From: Haematobia irritans
Lineage: Eukaryota > Arthropoda > Insecta > Diptera > Muscidae
Assembly: GCF_050003625.1 (NCBI RefSeq)
Contig: NC_134399.1
Location: forward strand, 146,934,473 to 146,998,472
Length of the DNA stretch: 64,000 nt
Reading direction: 5' to 3'
Below the pieces are notes generated by a model. The model was given only the letters and a program-made list of their open reading frames with translations. It did no database searches and was not told the origin of the DNA. Below, piece by piece: positions 11,007 through 21,659 of the stretch; position 1 is the first letter of the stretch, and every line of letters starts with the position of its first letter. Both the position numbers and the translations under genes were made by a program.

Positions 11007-13224
11007 CAAAATTTTATTTTTCTATAGAATATTTTGTCAAAATTGTATTTCTATATAAAAATTAAAAAAAAAAATATGTTTAAATTTTATTTCTGTAGAA
11101 GATTTTGTTAAAATTTTATTTCTAAAGAAAATTTCTTTTCAATAGAAAAATTTGTCAAAATTTTATTTCTATAAAAATTTTTCTCAAAATTTTATTTCTA
11201 TAAAAATTTTTGTCAAAATTTAATTTCAATAGAAAATTATGTGAAAATTTTATTTCAATAGAAAATTTTGTCATTTATTTCTATAAAAAGTTTTCTCAAA
11301 ATTTTATTACTATAGAAAATGTTGTCAAAATTTTAGTTCTATATAGATTTTTTTTTTATTTCTATAAAAAATTTTCTCAAAATTTTATTTCTACATAGAA
11401 AAGTTTGTTCAAATTTAATTTCAATTGAAAATTTTGCCAAAATTTTATTTCAATAGAAAACTTTGTCCAAATTTTATTTCTAAAGAAAATTTTGTCCAAA
11501 TTTTATTTCTATAAAAAATTTTGTCAAAATTTAATTTCAATAGAAAATTTTGTCAAATGTAATTTCAATAGAAAATTATGTCAAAATTTTATTTCAATTA
11601 AAAATGTTGCAAAAATTTTATTTCAATACAAAAATTTGTCAAAATTTTGTTTCTATATAGAAAATTTTGTCAAAAATTGATTTCCATAGAAAATTTTGCA
11701 AAAGTTAATTTTCATTGAAAATTTATCATGTACCTCTTAGTAGGAGAGGAATAAATTGCAAAAAAAATGTTGAGATTTTATTTCTGTAGAAAATTTTGTC
11801 CAAATTTTATTTCTATAAAAAATTTTCTCACAATATTATGTCTATAAAAATATTTGTCAAAATTTTGATTTTTAGAAAATTTTTTTCATAATTTCATTTC
11901 TATAGAAAATTTTGTCAACATTTTATTTTCATAGAAAATTATGTCAAAATTTCATTTCTAAAGAAACTTTTGTCAAAATTTTATTTCTATAGAAATTTTG
12001 TCAAATTTTATTTCTATAGAAAATTTTGTCAAAATTGTATTGCTATTAAAAATTTTGTCGAAATTTGATTTCTATAGAAAATTTTTGCTAAAATATCATT
12101 TCTATAGAAAATTTTTGCTAAAATATCATTTCTATAGAAAATTTTGTCAAAATTTTATTTCCATAGAAAATTATGTCAAAATTTTATTTCCATAGAAAAT
12201 TATGTCAAAGTTTCAGTTCTAAAGAATATGTTGTCAAAATTTTATTTCAATAGAACATTTTGTCAAAATTGTATTTCCGTATAGAAAATTTTGTCGGAAT
12301 TTGATTTCTGTAGAAAATTTTGTTGAAATTTGATTTCTATAGAAAATTTTTGTCAAAATTTCATTTCTATAGAAAATTTTGTCAAAATTTTATTTCCATA
12401 GAAAATTATGTCAAAATTTCATTTCTAAAGTAAATTTTGTCAAAATTTTATTTCTATAGAAAATTTTGTTCAAATTTTATATCTATGTAGAAAATTTTGT
12501 CCAAATTTGATTTCTATATAGAAAATTTTGTTCAAATTTTATTTCTATAGAAAATGTTGTCAAAATTTTATTTCTATATAGAAAATTTTGTCCAAATTTA
12601 ATTTCAATAGAAAATTTTGTCAAAATTTTATTTCAATAGAAAATTTTGTCAAAATTTGCATTACATCTAGTTTTACAATTAATAATCGAGCTTTAGAATC
12701 ATGTTCTTTAATCTAATCCATAAAGCTCGATTAATAATTGTAAAACTAGATAAAAAATTTTCTCAAAATTTTATTTCTATATAGAAAAATTTGTTCAAAA
12801 TTTTATTTCAATAGAAAATTTTGTCAAAATTTTGATTTCTATATAGAAAATTTTGTCAAAATTTTATTTCTACAGAAAATGTTGTCGAAATTGTATTTCT
12901 ATCGAAAATTTTGTCGAAATTTGATTTCTATAGAAAATTTTTGCTAAATTTTCATTTCTATAGAAAATTTTTGTAAAAATTTCATTTCTACAGAAAATTT
13001 TGTCAAAATTTTATTTCCATAGAAAATTATGTCAAAATTTCATTTCTAAAGAAAATTTTGTCAAAATTTTATTTCTATAGAAATTTTGTCCAAATTTTAT
13101 TTCTATATAGAAAATTTTGTCCAAATTTTATTTCTATATAGAAAATTTTGACCAATTTTTATTTCTATCAAAAATTTTCTCAAAATTGTATTTCTATGGA
13201 CAATGTTGTCAAAATTTTATTTCT
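11007..13224 (+). repeat. 2.2-kb array of the 29-bp AT-rich minisatellite
   Basis: About 70 copies of the 29-bp unit (TTTCTATAGAAAATTTTG plus TCAAAATTTTA), with variants such as TTTCTATATAGAAAA and TTTCCATAGAAAATTATG that recur in small blocks, showing local higher-order duplication. It is broken at about 11720-11770 by the array-border motif GTACCTCTTAG...GGAGAGGAATA and at 12665-12751 by a hairpin. Each unit is near-palindromic around CTATAG. The short open frames rich in Phe, Asn and Lys are an effect of the repeat. Confidence 0.9.
12665..12751. repeat. Long hairpin (31-bp arms) inside the 29-bp array
   Basis: The left arm 12665-12695 (starting ATCTAGTTTTACAATTA) and right arm 12721-12751 (ending TAATTGTAAAACTAGAT) are complementary at 30 of 31 positions, around a 25-base loop. 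The sequence is unlike the surrounding 29-bp unit, so it is an insertion. Confidence 0.85.
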
Positions 13225-13627
13225 TTCATTCGTTTTGTTTTGTTATTGTTGGTTTTTGTTCTTTAATCATTGTTGTTGTTTTTTTGATTTCAGCTTAAAG
13301 CCATACATTGACTAAACTACAAGTATAGCTTAACCAACAGAGGAAAAGAATGTTTGTCAAATTTATTTGGGCAAAGCCCTATAGACTGCAAGATCGTTGG
13401 ATGGACGCACGTTTCAGAATTACCACATTCCTCATCAGCATCCTCTACTTGCAGCAAAACTATCAACCAATTATCAGAATAAATTCAGGCAGTTCATTAA
13501 ACCCAACAATAAACCACACTTGAACCCTCCGAAAAAAGGCTCTACATTGATAGCCGGCTTATGCCGAAATAAATTCGTACAAACATCTCTCGTTTCCTTT
13601 GCCACCATCAAATCATCGATTTGAGTG
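13225..13627 (+). repeat. Foldback module within a 29-bp array, long copy
   Basis: About 400 bp, closely matching 60982-61398: it opens TTCATTCGTTTTGTTTTG and includes GAATGTTTGTCAAATTTATT, GGTTGGATGGACGCACG (with one change here) and CTCATCAGCATCCTCTACTT. In the 60982 copy part of this is repeated in inverted order, giving a foldback; here the second arm is lost. Some of it is an open frame, but the other copies do not preserve it. Identity unknown. Confidence 0.7.
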
Positions 13628-14016
13628 ATTTTATTTCTATAGAAAATTTTGTCAACATTTTATCTCTGTAGACAATTTTGTCAAAATGTTATTTCTATAG
13701 AAAATTTTGTCAAAATTTTATTTCTATATAGAAAATTTTGTCAAAATTTTATTTCAATAGGAAATTTGGTCAAAATTTTATTTCAATCGAAAATTTTGTC
13801 AAAATTTGATTTTTGTTAAAATATCATTTCTATAGAGAATTTTTGTTAAAATATCATTTCTATAGAAAATATTTTGTAAAAATTTTATTTCTATAGAAAA
13901 TTTATGGAGTACCTCTTAGATGGAAAGGTGTATATTGTAAAATCTGCCAAAACTTCAAGAATTCTAACAATCTACCAAAGATTAAAAAATCTACCATTTC
14001 TACAATCTACCATCAG
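13628..14016 (+). repeat. 29-bp array and its border motif
   Basis: About nine 29-bp units to 13912, then the border sequence GGAGTACCTCTTAG...AATCTACCAAAGATTAAAAA that also ends the arrays at 6240 and 61880. 14017-14198 shows no recognisable feature. Confidence 0.75.
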
Positions 14017-14198
14017 CTAAACTTTGTTTAAGACTTTCCTTAATGTTTTCACTTTAAGTTTGAAAAAAATCTTGGAGTTAAAAATTGCAAAAATGTATTT
14101 TCGCAAAGTTCAAAAATGGACTATTTGTGATAAAATTTACCAATTTTATGTAACTGAACTATTTTGTAAGAAATACGAATGAAATAAATCTTTATGCT

Positions 14199-14360
14199 TC
14201 ATTTGTGTCTAATTTTTGTTAATTTCGCTAAACTAATGTTCACAAAGAAAAAGGGTATAATCAACCGCTGGAAAATTTTGGCGATACGTGGGCAAACTTG
14301 AACCCATGAACCTTTGAGTGAAAGGCAAGAAAACCATTGCATCACTGTGACCCTCATTTG
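14199..14360 (-). mobile_element. Degenerate tRNA-related SINE fragment
   Basis: On the minus strand an A-box-like GCAATGGTTTTCTTGCC and B-box-like GGGTTCAAG occur at tRNA-like spacing, followed by CCAGCGGTTGATTATACC, resembling the SINE head and first part of the body. It is strongly diverged and may be a different SINE family. Confidence 0.4.
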
Positions 14361-14374
14361 GTTTCTCGAGAATT

Positions 14375-14485
14375 TAAACACCTCAATTTTCATCCGATTT
14401 GCTTGAAATAGGAAATCTAGAGGTATTATAAGTCGATAAATAGGTCAGGCGTACACTTTACGTATAGGCCTTGTTTTGGTATATA
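14375..14485 (+). repeat. Family C unit fragment
   Basis: Contains ATCCGATTTGCTTGAAAT, ATCTAGAGGTATT and TTGTTTTGGTATA, the reverse-orientation motifs of family C units as at 46440-46530. Confidence 0.5.
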
Positions 14486-14689
14486 CCTCCATATACAATG
14501 AAACATGGATACTCTGAAAAATGACTTAGCTCAAAAGTAGACAATTGTCGTGAGACGACGGAAAACAAATATATTTGATTCGCGGTGGTGGGTCTTTATG
14601 ACCAAGAATAATATGGTATAATATTAGTATATTCTGCAGCCTATTTTAGAAAATATTAACAAAAAAGATGTCTCCAAAACAGGAGAGAA

Positions 14690-15095
14690 GATTTTTTTTT
14701 TTGGAAGAAGAAGCGATAATGGGGTTGTCATAGGAATTATGTGATATTTTTGCAAATAAATATTTTTATAATTTTTATGATCATTAATGCATTCTAATGC
14801 TTATGTAAAACGTATGACTTCAAATACTTTCTAAATATCACAATTTTTTAGAATGGATTTTGCATTTCTTCCGACATAATTTTAATAATTTGTACCATTT
14901 TCTTAATTCTTACTCTGTTTTCAGCCTATATCAAAAAAAGGTAAAATAACCCCCTTAAAAATATGACAAAACGGGTTATAACTAATTTATTTAAAAGAAC
15001 TTCCTGAGTAGTTAAAATAAAAAAACATCTGTGGGAGGAAGTGCTTTTAAAGTTATGCCTTTAGAAAAACTACAATTTTTTTTTTTTGGTGGAAT
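14690..15095 (+). mobile_element. CCCAGC-type MITE, degenerate copy 3
   Basis: Shares the order and partial identity of blocks with copies 1 and 2: GAAGCGATAATGGGGTTGTCATAGGA, TTTTTAGAATGGATT, TTAAAAGAACTTCCTGAGTAGTTAAAATA and GGAAGTGCTTTTAAAGTTATGCCTTT. Both termini are eroded to T-rich runs (…TTTTTGGTGG), so exact limits are uncertain. Confidence 0.6.
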
Positions 15096-15589
15096 GTATA
15101 TTGAATAAATGACAGAAGCAAAGTTTATAACCAAATGATGTTACCCACCTATAACACTGTAGGGTATAACTTCGTGCCTTAAGAAAAATCTTAACTATTT
15201 TGTTCATGGTGATGAACAATCATATAGCAATCAGATAAAAAAGATTATTTGCTATGTTTTCAATTTCACTCGCAAAATGTTTTCTTTTTTTCATAATGAA
15301 GGATTTAAAAGGAGCCCATTTGTGATTTTTTTTTGTTAAATTTTTGCATCTTACAGCAATTTGTTTTTTATTAGGAAAATCAAAAACACACTATTTTGAT
15401 AAGTTAACCAACTAAACCATAAATAACTATATTAATATAATAAAATCATTTACTGAGTCGTAAAATTAAATATTAAGCAAGTCAGTTACCGCAAGACACA
15501 TCTCTAATAACAATGGATTCAATCCGAAAAAATATCGTAAAGACATACAATTACTTTCTTTGAACTCTTAGAATAAGATTTGTGACAAC
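15096..15589. other. AT-rich intergenic sequence, nothing recognised
   Basis: No repeat family, coding region or structured element identified in about 490 bases. Confidence 0.5.
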
Positions 15590-16262
15590 TTAGCATATTT
15601 TCCAGGAAAGTGGTAGGAGACAAAAGTTGTTTTCATTCCTAAAGCGGGAAAATCCTTTCATTCCAGTGTAAAGGATTTTCGACAAATCAGCTTATCCTTA
15701 CTCCTTCTTAAGACTCTGGAGAGACTGATGAGGTGATCATATTCCTTGCGTGTAATATTGAAAAAAGGGGCGAGAAAAACCACGGAAACTTTGTACTCGT
15801 GCAAATTGTCAATAGGGAAAAAGTGGGAACTAAAACCGCAATGTTACATTAGCTATACGTGGTCTGGTGGACGACACAACTGCAGTTGACAAGTTGAGAA
15901 CAAATTCAGCGAATGGCGTGTTTGTGTAGCTCAAGCACATTCAGTAAGCTAGGAAGAGATTCCCTTAATGTCGTGTTGCATCTATTGGCTTTAGACATAT
16001 TGTCCAAACAGTCAATGGTTGAGCTTTAGACATATTGTCCAAACAGTCAGCTGCAACAATGGTTGAGCGAGCTGCCGCTGTGGTCGCCACAGTTCAGTTT
16101 TCAACGTAATCCCACAGTGGATAACACTTCGGCGAAATCCTTTTTCGACAAAAATATTTAAAACACTAATTCCCAACAGCGATGTGTGGTGTACACGATA
16201 ATAGACAGGTTGATTGAAGGTGCCCGTAATAGTGGAGATTTCTGTGTGAAATAAGGCCATCA
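15590..16262 (+). pseudogene. LINE reverse-transcriptase relic, heavily decayed
   Basis: Translated pieces in shifting frames match the better LINE copy at 41028-45797. FIPKAGK...KDFRQISLS is the reverse-transcriptase fingers segment; GARKTTETLYSCKLS, SLNVVLHLLALDILSKQS and the downstream RELPLW-like region follow in the same order as RKATIALYSCK and SLNVMLNLLPLDILAKQS in the other copy. There is a 30-bp tandem duplication around TTAGACATATTGTCCAAACA. Large parts, including the catalytic YADD segment, are deleted. Non-functional. Confidence 0.65.
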
Positions 16263-16537
16263 CACATTTCTCTGAAAATTCACCGAGAGTTCTAATTTAT
16301 TATACCCTCCACCATGGGATCCTTAACTTTGTCATTCCGTTTGTAAAACATCGAAATATTGCTCTAAGATCCCATAAAGTTTATATATTCTGGGTCGTGG
16401 TAAAATTCTGAGTCGACCTAAGCATGTCCGTCCATCGGTCTGTTGAAATCACGCTATCTTCCGAACGAAACAAGCTATCGACTTGAAACTTGGCACAAGT
16501 AGTTGCTGTTGATGTAGGTCCGATGGTATCGCCATCT

Positions 16538-17125
16538 CAACCGTTACAAATGTTGCCAAATCAACCGTTACAAATGTAATTAAAGTGTTTGGGGTTTGTC
16601 GACAGCCAGGAAGTCTGGATCGGGGGGAAATCGAAAACCGGAAGCCGCTGAGACGACAAAGAGAGTTGCCGGTAGTTTCAAGCGAAACCCTAACCTCTCT
16701 CTCCGAGATGCCGCAAATAAGCTGGGTGTATCGTCTACAACCGTGCATCGAGCCAAAAAACGAGCCGGACTATCGACTTACAAGAAGGTAGTGACTCCAA
16801 ATCGCGATCATAAACAAAATACGACGGCCAAAGCGCGATCCCGGAGGCTGTACACGACGATGCTGACGAAGTTTGACTGCGTGGTAATGGACGACGAAAC
16901 CTACGTCAAAGCCGACTACAAGGTGGCTGTACAAAATCTGATGGCAGGTGTCAAGCGTGAGGCCCGGCAATTCGGATTTGGAAAAGCGAAAGCCTAACTG
17001 AATATTTTTCCTGAATTTTATACTAATTGAACTTGAAAAAGAAATTTAATTTGATTTTTTAAATAAACGATTTCACCGATTTACACGCGTTTTCCCTTGA
17101 CCAAATTTTGACCGTATCACCCTTT
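16538..17125 (+). mobile_element. Internally deleted Tc1/mariner element, DD37E-like, copy 2
   Basis: The right end carries TTGACCAAATTTTGACCG then TATCACCCTTTA, the inverse of the 5' terminal repeat of copy 1. The left end lacks a terminal repeat and begins in a duplicated CAACCGTTACAAATG, which lies near the first helix-turn-helix codons, so it is 5' truncated. Nested in A3. Confidence 0.75.
16596..16997 (+). pseudogene. Deleted mariner/Tc1 transposase, DD37E-like
   Basis: An open frame of 133 codons. It begins within the DNA-binding domain (the first helix-turn-helix is missing), includes the second helix-turn-helix NLSLRDAANKLGVSSTTVHR, and reaches VVMDDETYVKADYK, which contains the first catalytic aspartate. 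It then jumps in frame to VAVQNLMAGVKREARQFGFG, the protein's C-terminus, so about 150 residues with the second and third catalytic acids are absent. Because the deletion preserved the frame, a short DNA-binding-only protein could be made; that is inference. Copy 1 has a different deletion, so the two derive from separate events. Confidence 0.7.
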
Positions 17126-17990
17126 AGCCCCCATATAAACCGACGCTCAGATTTGGCTTGCGGAGCCTCTTGGAGGAGCAAAATTCATCCGATCCGGTAG
17201 AAATTTGGTACATGGTGTTAGTATATGGTCTCTAACAACCATGCACAAATTGGTCCATATCGGTCCATAATTATAAATAGACCCCATATAAACCGATCCC
17301 CAGATTTGGTTTGCGGAGCCTCTAAGAGAAGAAAATTTCATCCAATCCGGCTAAAATTTGGTACATAATGTTAGTATATGGTCTTTAACAACCATGTAAA
17401 AATTGGTCCACATCGGCCCATAATTATATATAGCCCCCATATAAACCGATCCCCAGATTTGACCTCCGGAGCCTCATGGATGAGCAAAATTTTTTCAATT
17501 CGCTTGAAATTTGGTACGTGGTGTTAGTATATGGTCTCCAACAACCGTGCAGGAATTGGTTCACATCGATCCATAATTATATGTAGCCCCCATATAAACC
17601 GATCCCAAGATTTGATCTCCGGAGCCTCATGGATGAGCAAAATTCTTCCGATTCGGTTGAAATTTGGTACGTGGTGTTAGTATATGGTCTCCAACAACCG
17701 TGCAGTAATTGGTTCACATCGGTCCATAATTATATGTAGCCCCCATATAAATCCCCAGATTTGACCTCCGGAGACCCCTGGAAGAGCAATATTCACCCGA
17801 TCCGGTTGAAATTTGGTACGTGGTGTTAGTATGTGGTCTCTAACAACCATGTAAAAATTGGTCCATACCAGTCTTAATTATATATAACCCCCATTTAAAC
17901 CGATCCCCAGATTTGACCTCCGGAGCTCTTGGAGGAGCAAAATTGACCCGATCCGGTTGAAATTTGGTACGTGGTGAAATTTGGTACATT

Positions 17991-18478
17991 TGTAAGTACG
18001 TATTCTTTTCGGGCAAGAAAAGATACTGGAGAAAAATTTTGAAATTGAATAGAGAAAAGTATTTGAAAAAAAGAGTCATGTTCGACTTTAAAATGAATTG
18101 CTAACTTTCATTTCGATAGTGCGAAAGGTAATGATGGTTAGATAAAGGATTTGTAATTCGTGGGCTGATATTGTTATGTCACCAGGTAGGGTGGGTAGAG
18201 AAATATGAGCCGCAGTTAAACACCTTAGCCGGCTCGTTTCAGCTAACGCCACTTTCATTTCTCGGTATCTACTACAAAGTTTTTGAGGCATGTCAAATAC
18301 ACAAGTACATACACACACACACCTTTAAGAGCTACTTTATCTTCTTAATTTCTGTATACGGATCCGTAATCTATCCCTGAAGGATAACGAACTCTCCCAA
18401 GACTGAGCAAGGCCGAGAGCCAGAAGGTAGCCATTTCCAGAGGAGACAGATTTATCGAGAGGATCGTTACACATTGCG
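17991..18478. other. Unidentified 490-bp insertion in A3
   Basis: Sequence unlike any other part of the window, interrupting a 153-bp unit after GAAATTTGGTACAT and ending before CTAGTATATGGCCACTAAC. It contains a short (CA)n at about 18310-18320 and no clear terminal repeats. Possibly a solo or partial transposon of a family not otherwise present here. Confidence 0.4.
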
Positions 18479-18560
18479 CTAGTATATGGCCACTAACAAC
18501 CATACCAACATTGGTTTATATCGTTCTATAGTTATATACAGCTGATCCCCAAAAATAATC

Positions 18561-18775
18561 TACCAAAATTTTATTTCTATAGAAAAGTTTGTCAAGATTT
18601 TATTACTACAGAAAATTTTGCCAAAATTGTGTTATTATAGAAAATTTTGTCAAAATTTTATTACCATAGAAAATTTCGTCAAATTTTTATTACTATACAA
18701 AATTTTGTCAAGATTTTATTTCTATAGAATATTTTATTTCTATAGAATATTCTATAGAAAATTTTGTCAAATTGA
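18561..18775 (+). repeat. 29-bp AT-rich array in A3
   Basis: About seven units after the entry sequence CCAAAAATAATCTACCAAAATT; it ends at the conserved GTCAAATTGAATTATATACG junction with the family A 3' part. Confidence 0.85.
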
Positions 18776-19045
18776 ATTATATACGTATTTAATCGGCCTT
18801 TTTTTACCCCGTATGGACTAACTTACAAATGAGAAGACGGTGTTAAGAAGTGTTAAGATACCTTGCCATCGGCAAGCGTTACCGCAACTCAAGTAATTCG
18901 AATGTGCATGACAGTCTCTAGTTCGGCCTGGCCGAACTTATGGCCGTATATACTTGTTGAATTTTTGCTCTCTTTGTGATATATTAATAAAATAATACAC
19001 GTACATAAAAGTTCCAGTTTTAAAATCCAAATTATAACAGATACA

Positions 19046-19425
19046 TCAATGGAAAAAATGTTTTCTTAATTCCAAAAAGAATTGAATCAAACATGCAAAG
19101 TCCTCAAACTAAGTCGTAGCCTATCATAAGCTTATCAGTTAATTAAAAAACGATTTCTATAAATTAAAAAAAATTTTCTTTGTTTTAATGAAGTTTTTCT
19201 TATTTCAAAGACATACGACTTTAAAGGTGCGAACATTTCTAATATTTGTGTCTTAAATTTAATGAAAACTAATTTTAGTAATTTTAAAATTAAGTGTATA
19301 AACTTTCTTTTAATTAAAATTTCATTATTAAAAAAAAAAATTGTCCATAATAATGTGTAAATAGCGTAAACAAAAATTTAAGTTGCATAATCTTTCATAT
19401 TAGGTAAATATTTTTTTCGGTGTGG
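19046..19425. mobile_element. CACTGA-type MITE (family E), diverged copy
   Basis: The right end, read inward, is CACACCGAAAAAAATATT, and the left begins CAATGGAAAAAATGTT, matching the family E terminus CACTGAAAAAAATATTG. Internal blocks TTTCAAAGACATACGACTTTAA and AATTTAATGAAAAC correspond to blocks at 29470-29640. Confidence 0.5.
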
Positions 19426-19768
19426 AAAAGGACAAACGGTCACATAACTGTGCGGCGTCTATAGGTCATTATAATAATAATAAAAATTTCCGTTCGTCTT
19501 ACTTTGCCAACCTATTTATCTAAATTGACCAAATTCAATTATTTCGTGATGATAACAAATTCTCAATTATTCCGAATCACCTCTTACATAATTTCAGCCA
19601 ATAGGTGTTGGTAATTGCGCCCCTAAGACAACATGAATTTTAATTGAATGCCCAGTGGACCGACCACATTAATGGCGATGAAAATACAATTCGAACATCA
19701 TCATCATCATCATTGGCCACAATCTCATTGACTAACAATTTTGCAATGGAAATACCGAAAGATATCTA
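19426..19768. other. Unique flank of the errantivirus insertion (left)
   Basis: No repeat recognised. The base composition is less AT-rich than the surroundings, with (CAT)n at about 19699-19714. Together with 27150 onwards it forms the pre-insertion site. Confidence 0.5.
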
Positions 19769-19772
19769 TGCA
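19769..19772. repeat. Target-site duplication TGCA (left)
   Basis: Identical to 27146-27149 on the other side of the errantivirus. Confidence 0.9.
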
Positions 19773-20075
19773 AATTAATGTCTTTGATATAGTGTCAAAG
19801 AAAAAAAATGTTTTTATTTTTTCTTTATTTATTCATTTACAAACTTATTCTTCTGAACTCTAGACTTAAACTGCCTACTTAATATCTACAACCATCGCTT
19901 TTCATACATTTTCCAATATTATTATAGACGCAACGTCAGCTAAATTATGTTCCCATGCCGTCGCGATATATCGTTTTACAATTTGGCTGACCGTTGATTC
20001 AGCATTTAGTAACCGCGCGTGTATGAATCAAACATGCAAAAAAATATTACAGGTATGGGGTAACATACCTTAACT
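19773..20075 (-). repeat. Errantivirus 3' LTR
   Basis: 303 bp, identical to 26843-27145. In element sense it starts AGTTAAGGTATGTTACCCC and ends TTTGACACTATATCAAAG-ACATTAATT. AATAAA-type polyadenylation signals occur near its 3' part (within ATGAATAAATAAAG), fitting the role of the 3' LTR in transcript ending. Confidence 0.95.
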
Positions 20076-20086
20076 CCTCCCCCTGT
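20076..20086 (-). other. Polypurine tract, plus-strand primer
   Basis: In element sense ACAGGGGGAGG lies directly before the 3' LTR start AGTTAAGG, the position and composition expected for the RNase H-resistant primer of plus-strand DNA synthesis. Confidence 0.85.
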
Positions 20087-20106
20087 AAAATCAATCGTCC
20101 CGATTG

Positions 20107-21627
20107 TTAGAAAGTTGGGAGTTCATTTGAGCTACAAAATCTTTGAGAAGAATTTTCACTAGTAGAAGTTTTTGATTTGATTTCTTCGTTAACTACTTTT
20201 ATAATATTAACGTCTGAGTGAGATTTACTTTTGTACTTGTAAATAAATAAGCAAATTACAAAAATTAATAGGGTAAATAATCCGATATTAGTAGAAAGCA
20301 TTACATTTCCTTTGGTAGATATTAAATTTATTTTATCAATATTATTAGCTTGTAGATTTTTCATCAATTCTAAAGATAACACTTCTTCGACTAGTGATTT
20401 ATTGGAAGACATTTGTAAGAGAGGTGGAAGGGGTTTGAAATTTGAAATTTCTTTTGAAACGAATGTTTGATTGTCTATCTTTATTGATTCATTATGAAAT
20501 TGTATTAAATATGTTCCCGATAGTTTATAACTTTTATCTTCGGATATTTCAATGGCGCCGTCAAATTTATTCAAAAAAATAGTTCCCGGATATAATTCTT
20601 CTGTTTTAGGAACGTGTTCATTATTAATAAAAGTACAATTATGAGCTTTGTTTCTAAAAAGTGATGGTACACAATTATTTTCACTTATGTCTATGAGATT
20701 ATCATTATTGCAAATACATAATTTATTGATTTCAGTACAATTATTTTTGATTTCAAATATTTTGTTCTTACATTTAATTACAATATTTGTATTAATTTTT
20801 ATGATTGTATTATTTTGTTTAACAGGCTTAATTAGTATTTTCTCACAATTTGTGTGGTCTATTGATGGCAAGTTAATTATATAGATTAGTGATGAGTGAT
20901 CAGAAGCGATTTTAATCGTTGCGAATCCTAATGCTTCCTCTAAATTATTGTATGGAAATTCTTCTACATCCAAAAACTCTTTTATTTCATTAATTTCCTT
21001 TTCAGACAGTATAAACGAATTTACTATCCCTACCTTAGCCCATTGCAGAGCATATTCTATATTTGTCAGTTCAGTTTTTAAAATGTTTATTTTTGATCTT
21101 ATAGAATCCTCTATAGTTCTTTGAATTTCTCCTAAGGATTGGAACGTCTTTAAAATCTTGTTCGTAGTATTAGTCAGTAGGTTTATTCTTTCTATTATGT
21201 CCTTATTTATTATCCTCTGTCTTGCGTTATTTCCCAATAGTCCGTTTATCTTTTGTACTACAATATTATGATCGTCATAGTCTGGTGAACCAGCAATCCA
21301 TTTCCAGGCTGATCCCAGTATATTAATTGAACGTTTGGTCCTTGGTCTAATTTTTCTTAACTGTTCATTCAACTGGTCAATGTCGTGTAGTAAAAATGGT
21401 AGTATGGAACTGTTTCGTAAAATTTTCTCATGGATTTCACTTTTCAGGTTGTCAATGGTTCGTCCGTATTTGTCCAGTTCGATAATGTGAATTAGTTTAA
21501 AATTTCCGTTTTGAATTTTAGCTTGTCCTATATGGATTGTTACTAGTTGTGAAGTGGAGTAGTCTAGTATTTGCACTTCAGCTTTACAAATTGTGAAAAA
21601 TATAAGCAGTAGTATCATAGAAGCCAT
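20107..21627 (-). CDS. env: Envelope protein of the errantivirus (baculovirus F-like)
   Basis: 506 codons, intact. Env of this group is a class I-type membrane fusion glycoprotein related to baculovirus F proteins. Visible features: a signal peptide at residues 1-16 (MASMILLLIFFTICKA), a furin-type cleavage site RTKR at 96-99, and directly after it a fusion-peptide-like segment SINILGSAWKWIAGSPD. Two cysteine clusters lie near 280-330 (KCKN, CTEINKLCICN, NCVPSLF). Several N-x-S/T glycosylation sites are present. One membrane span at about 446-463 (GLFTLLIFVICLFIY) is followed by a 43-residue cytoplasmic tail. The ATG at 21625-21627 lies three bases after a strong splice acceptor, so the message is probably spliced. 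The gene starts 32 bases after the pol stop. Whether the protein is functional cannot be told from sequence. Confidence 0.92.
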   Translation of the reverse strand: MASMILLLIFFTICKAEVQILDYSTSQLVTIHIGQAKIQNGNFKLIHIIELDKYGRTIDNLKSEIHEKILRNSSILPFLLHDIDQLNEQLRKIRPRTKRSINILGSAWKWIAGSPDYDDHNIVVQKINGLLGNNARQRIINKDIIERINLLTNTTNKILKTFQSLGEIQRTIEDSIRSKINILKTELTNIEYALQWAKVGIVNSFILSEKEINEIKEFLDVEEFPYNNLEEALGFATIKIASDHSSLIYIINLPSIDHTNCEKILIKPVKQNNTIIKINTNIVIKCKNKIFEIKNNCTEINKLCICNNDNLIDISENNCVPSLFRNKAHNCTFINNEHVPKTEELYPGTIFLNKFDGAIEISEDKSYKLSGTYLIQFHNESIKIDNQTFVSKEISNFKPLPPLLQMSSNKSLVEEVLSLELMKNLQANNIDKINLISTKGNVMLSTNIGLFTLLIFVICLFIYKYKSKSHSDVNIIKVVNEEIKSKTSTSENSSQRFCSSNELPTF

Positions 21628-21630
21628 GTT

Positions 21631-21646
21631 CTGAAAAAAAATTATT
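21631..21646 (-). promoter_or_regulatory. Probable splice acceptor for the env mRNA
   Basis: In element sense a T-rich tract runs into TTTTTTTTCAG, then AACATGG, placing an AG boundary (21632-21631) just before the env start codon. Gypsy and ZAM make env from a spliced subgenomic RNA, so this is a good candidate acceptor. The donor is not certain; AAAGTAAGG copies in the leader repeats are candidates. Confidence 0.6.
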
Positions 21647-21659
21647 TTTAAATATTTGA

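Larger units (their letters stand above)
16301..18958 (+). mobile_element. Family A composite element, copy A3, with nested mariner
   Basis: The 5' end is TATACCCTCCACCATGGG with the core GTCATTCCGTTTGT, a short GTCCGTCC run and AACTTGGCACAAGTAG. A deleted mariner interrupts it at 16538-17125. The 153-bp array fills 17128-17990, unrelated sequence lies at about 17991-18478, then a last partial unit, the 29-bp array at 18561-18775 and the conserved 3' block. The end is the hairpin GTTCGGCCTGGCCGAAC plus GGCCGTATATACTTGTT. Both ends are present, so the nesting order (A element older, mariner and 490-bp insert younger) is readable. Confidence 0.8.
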
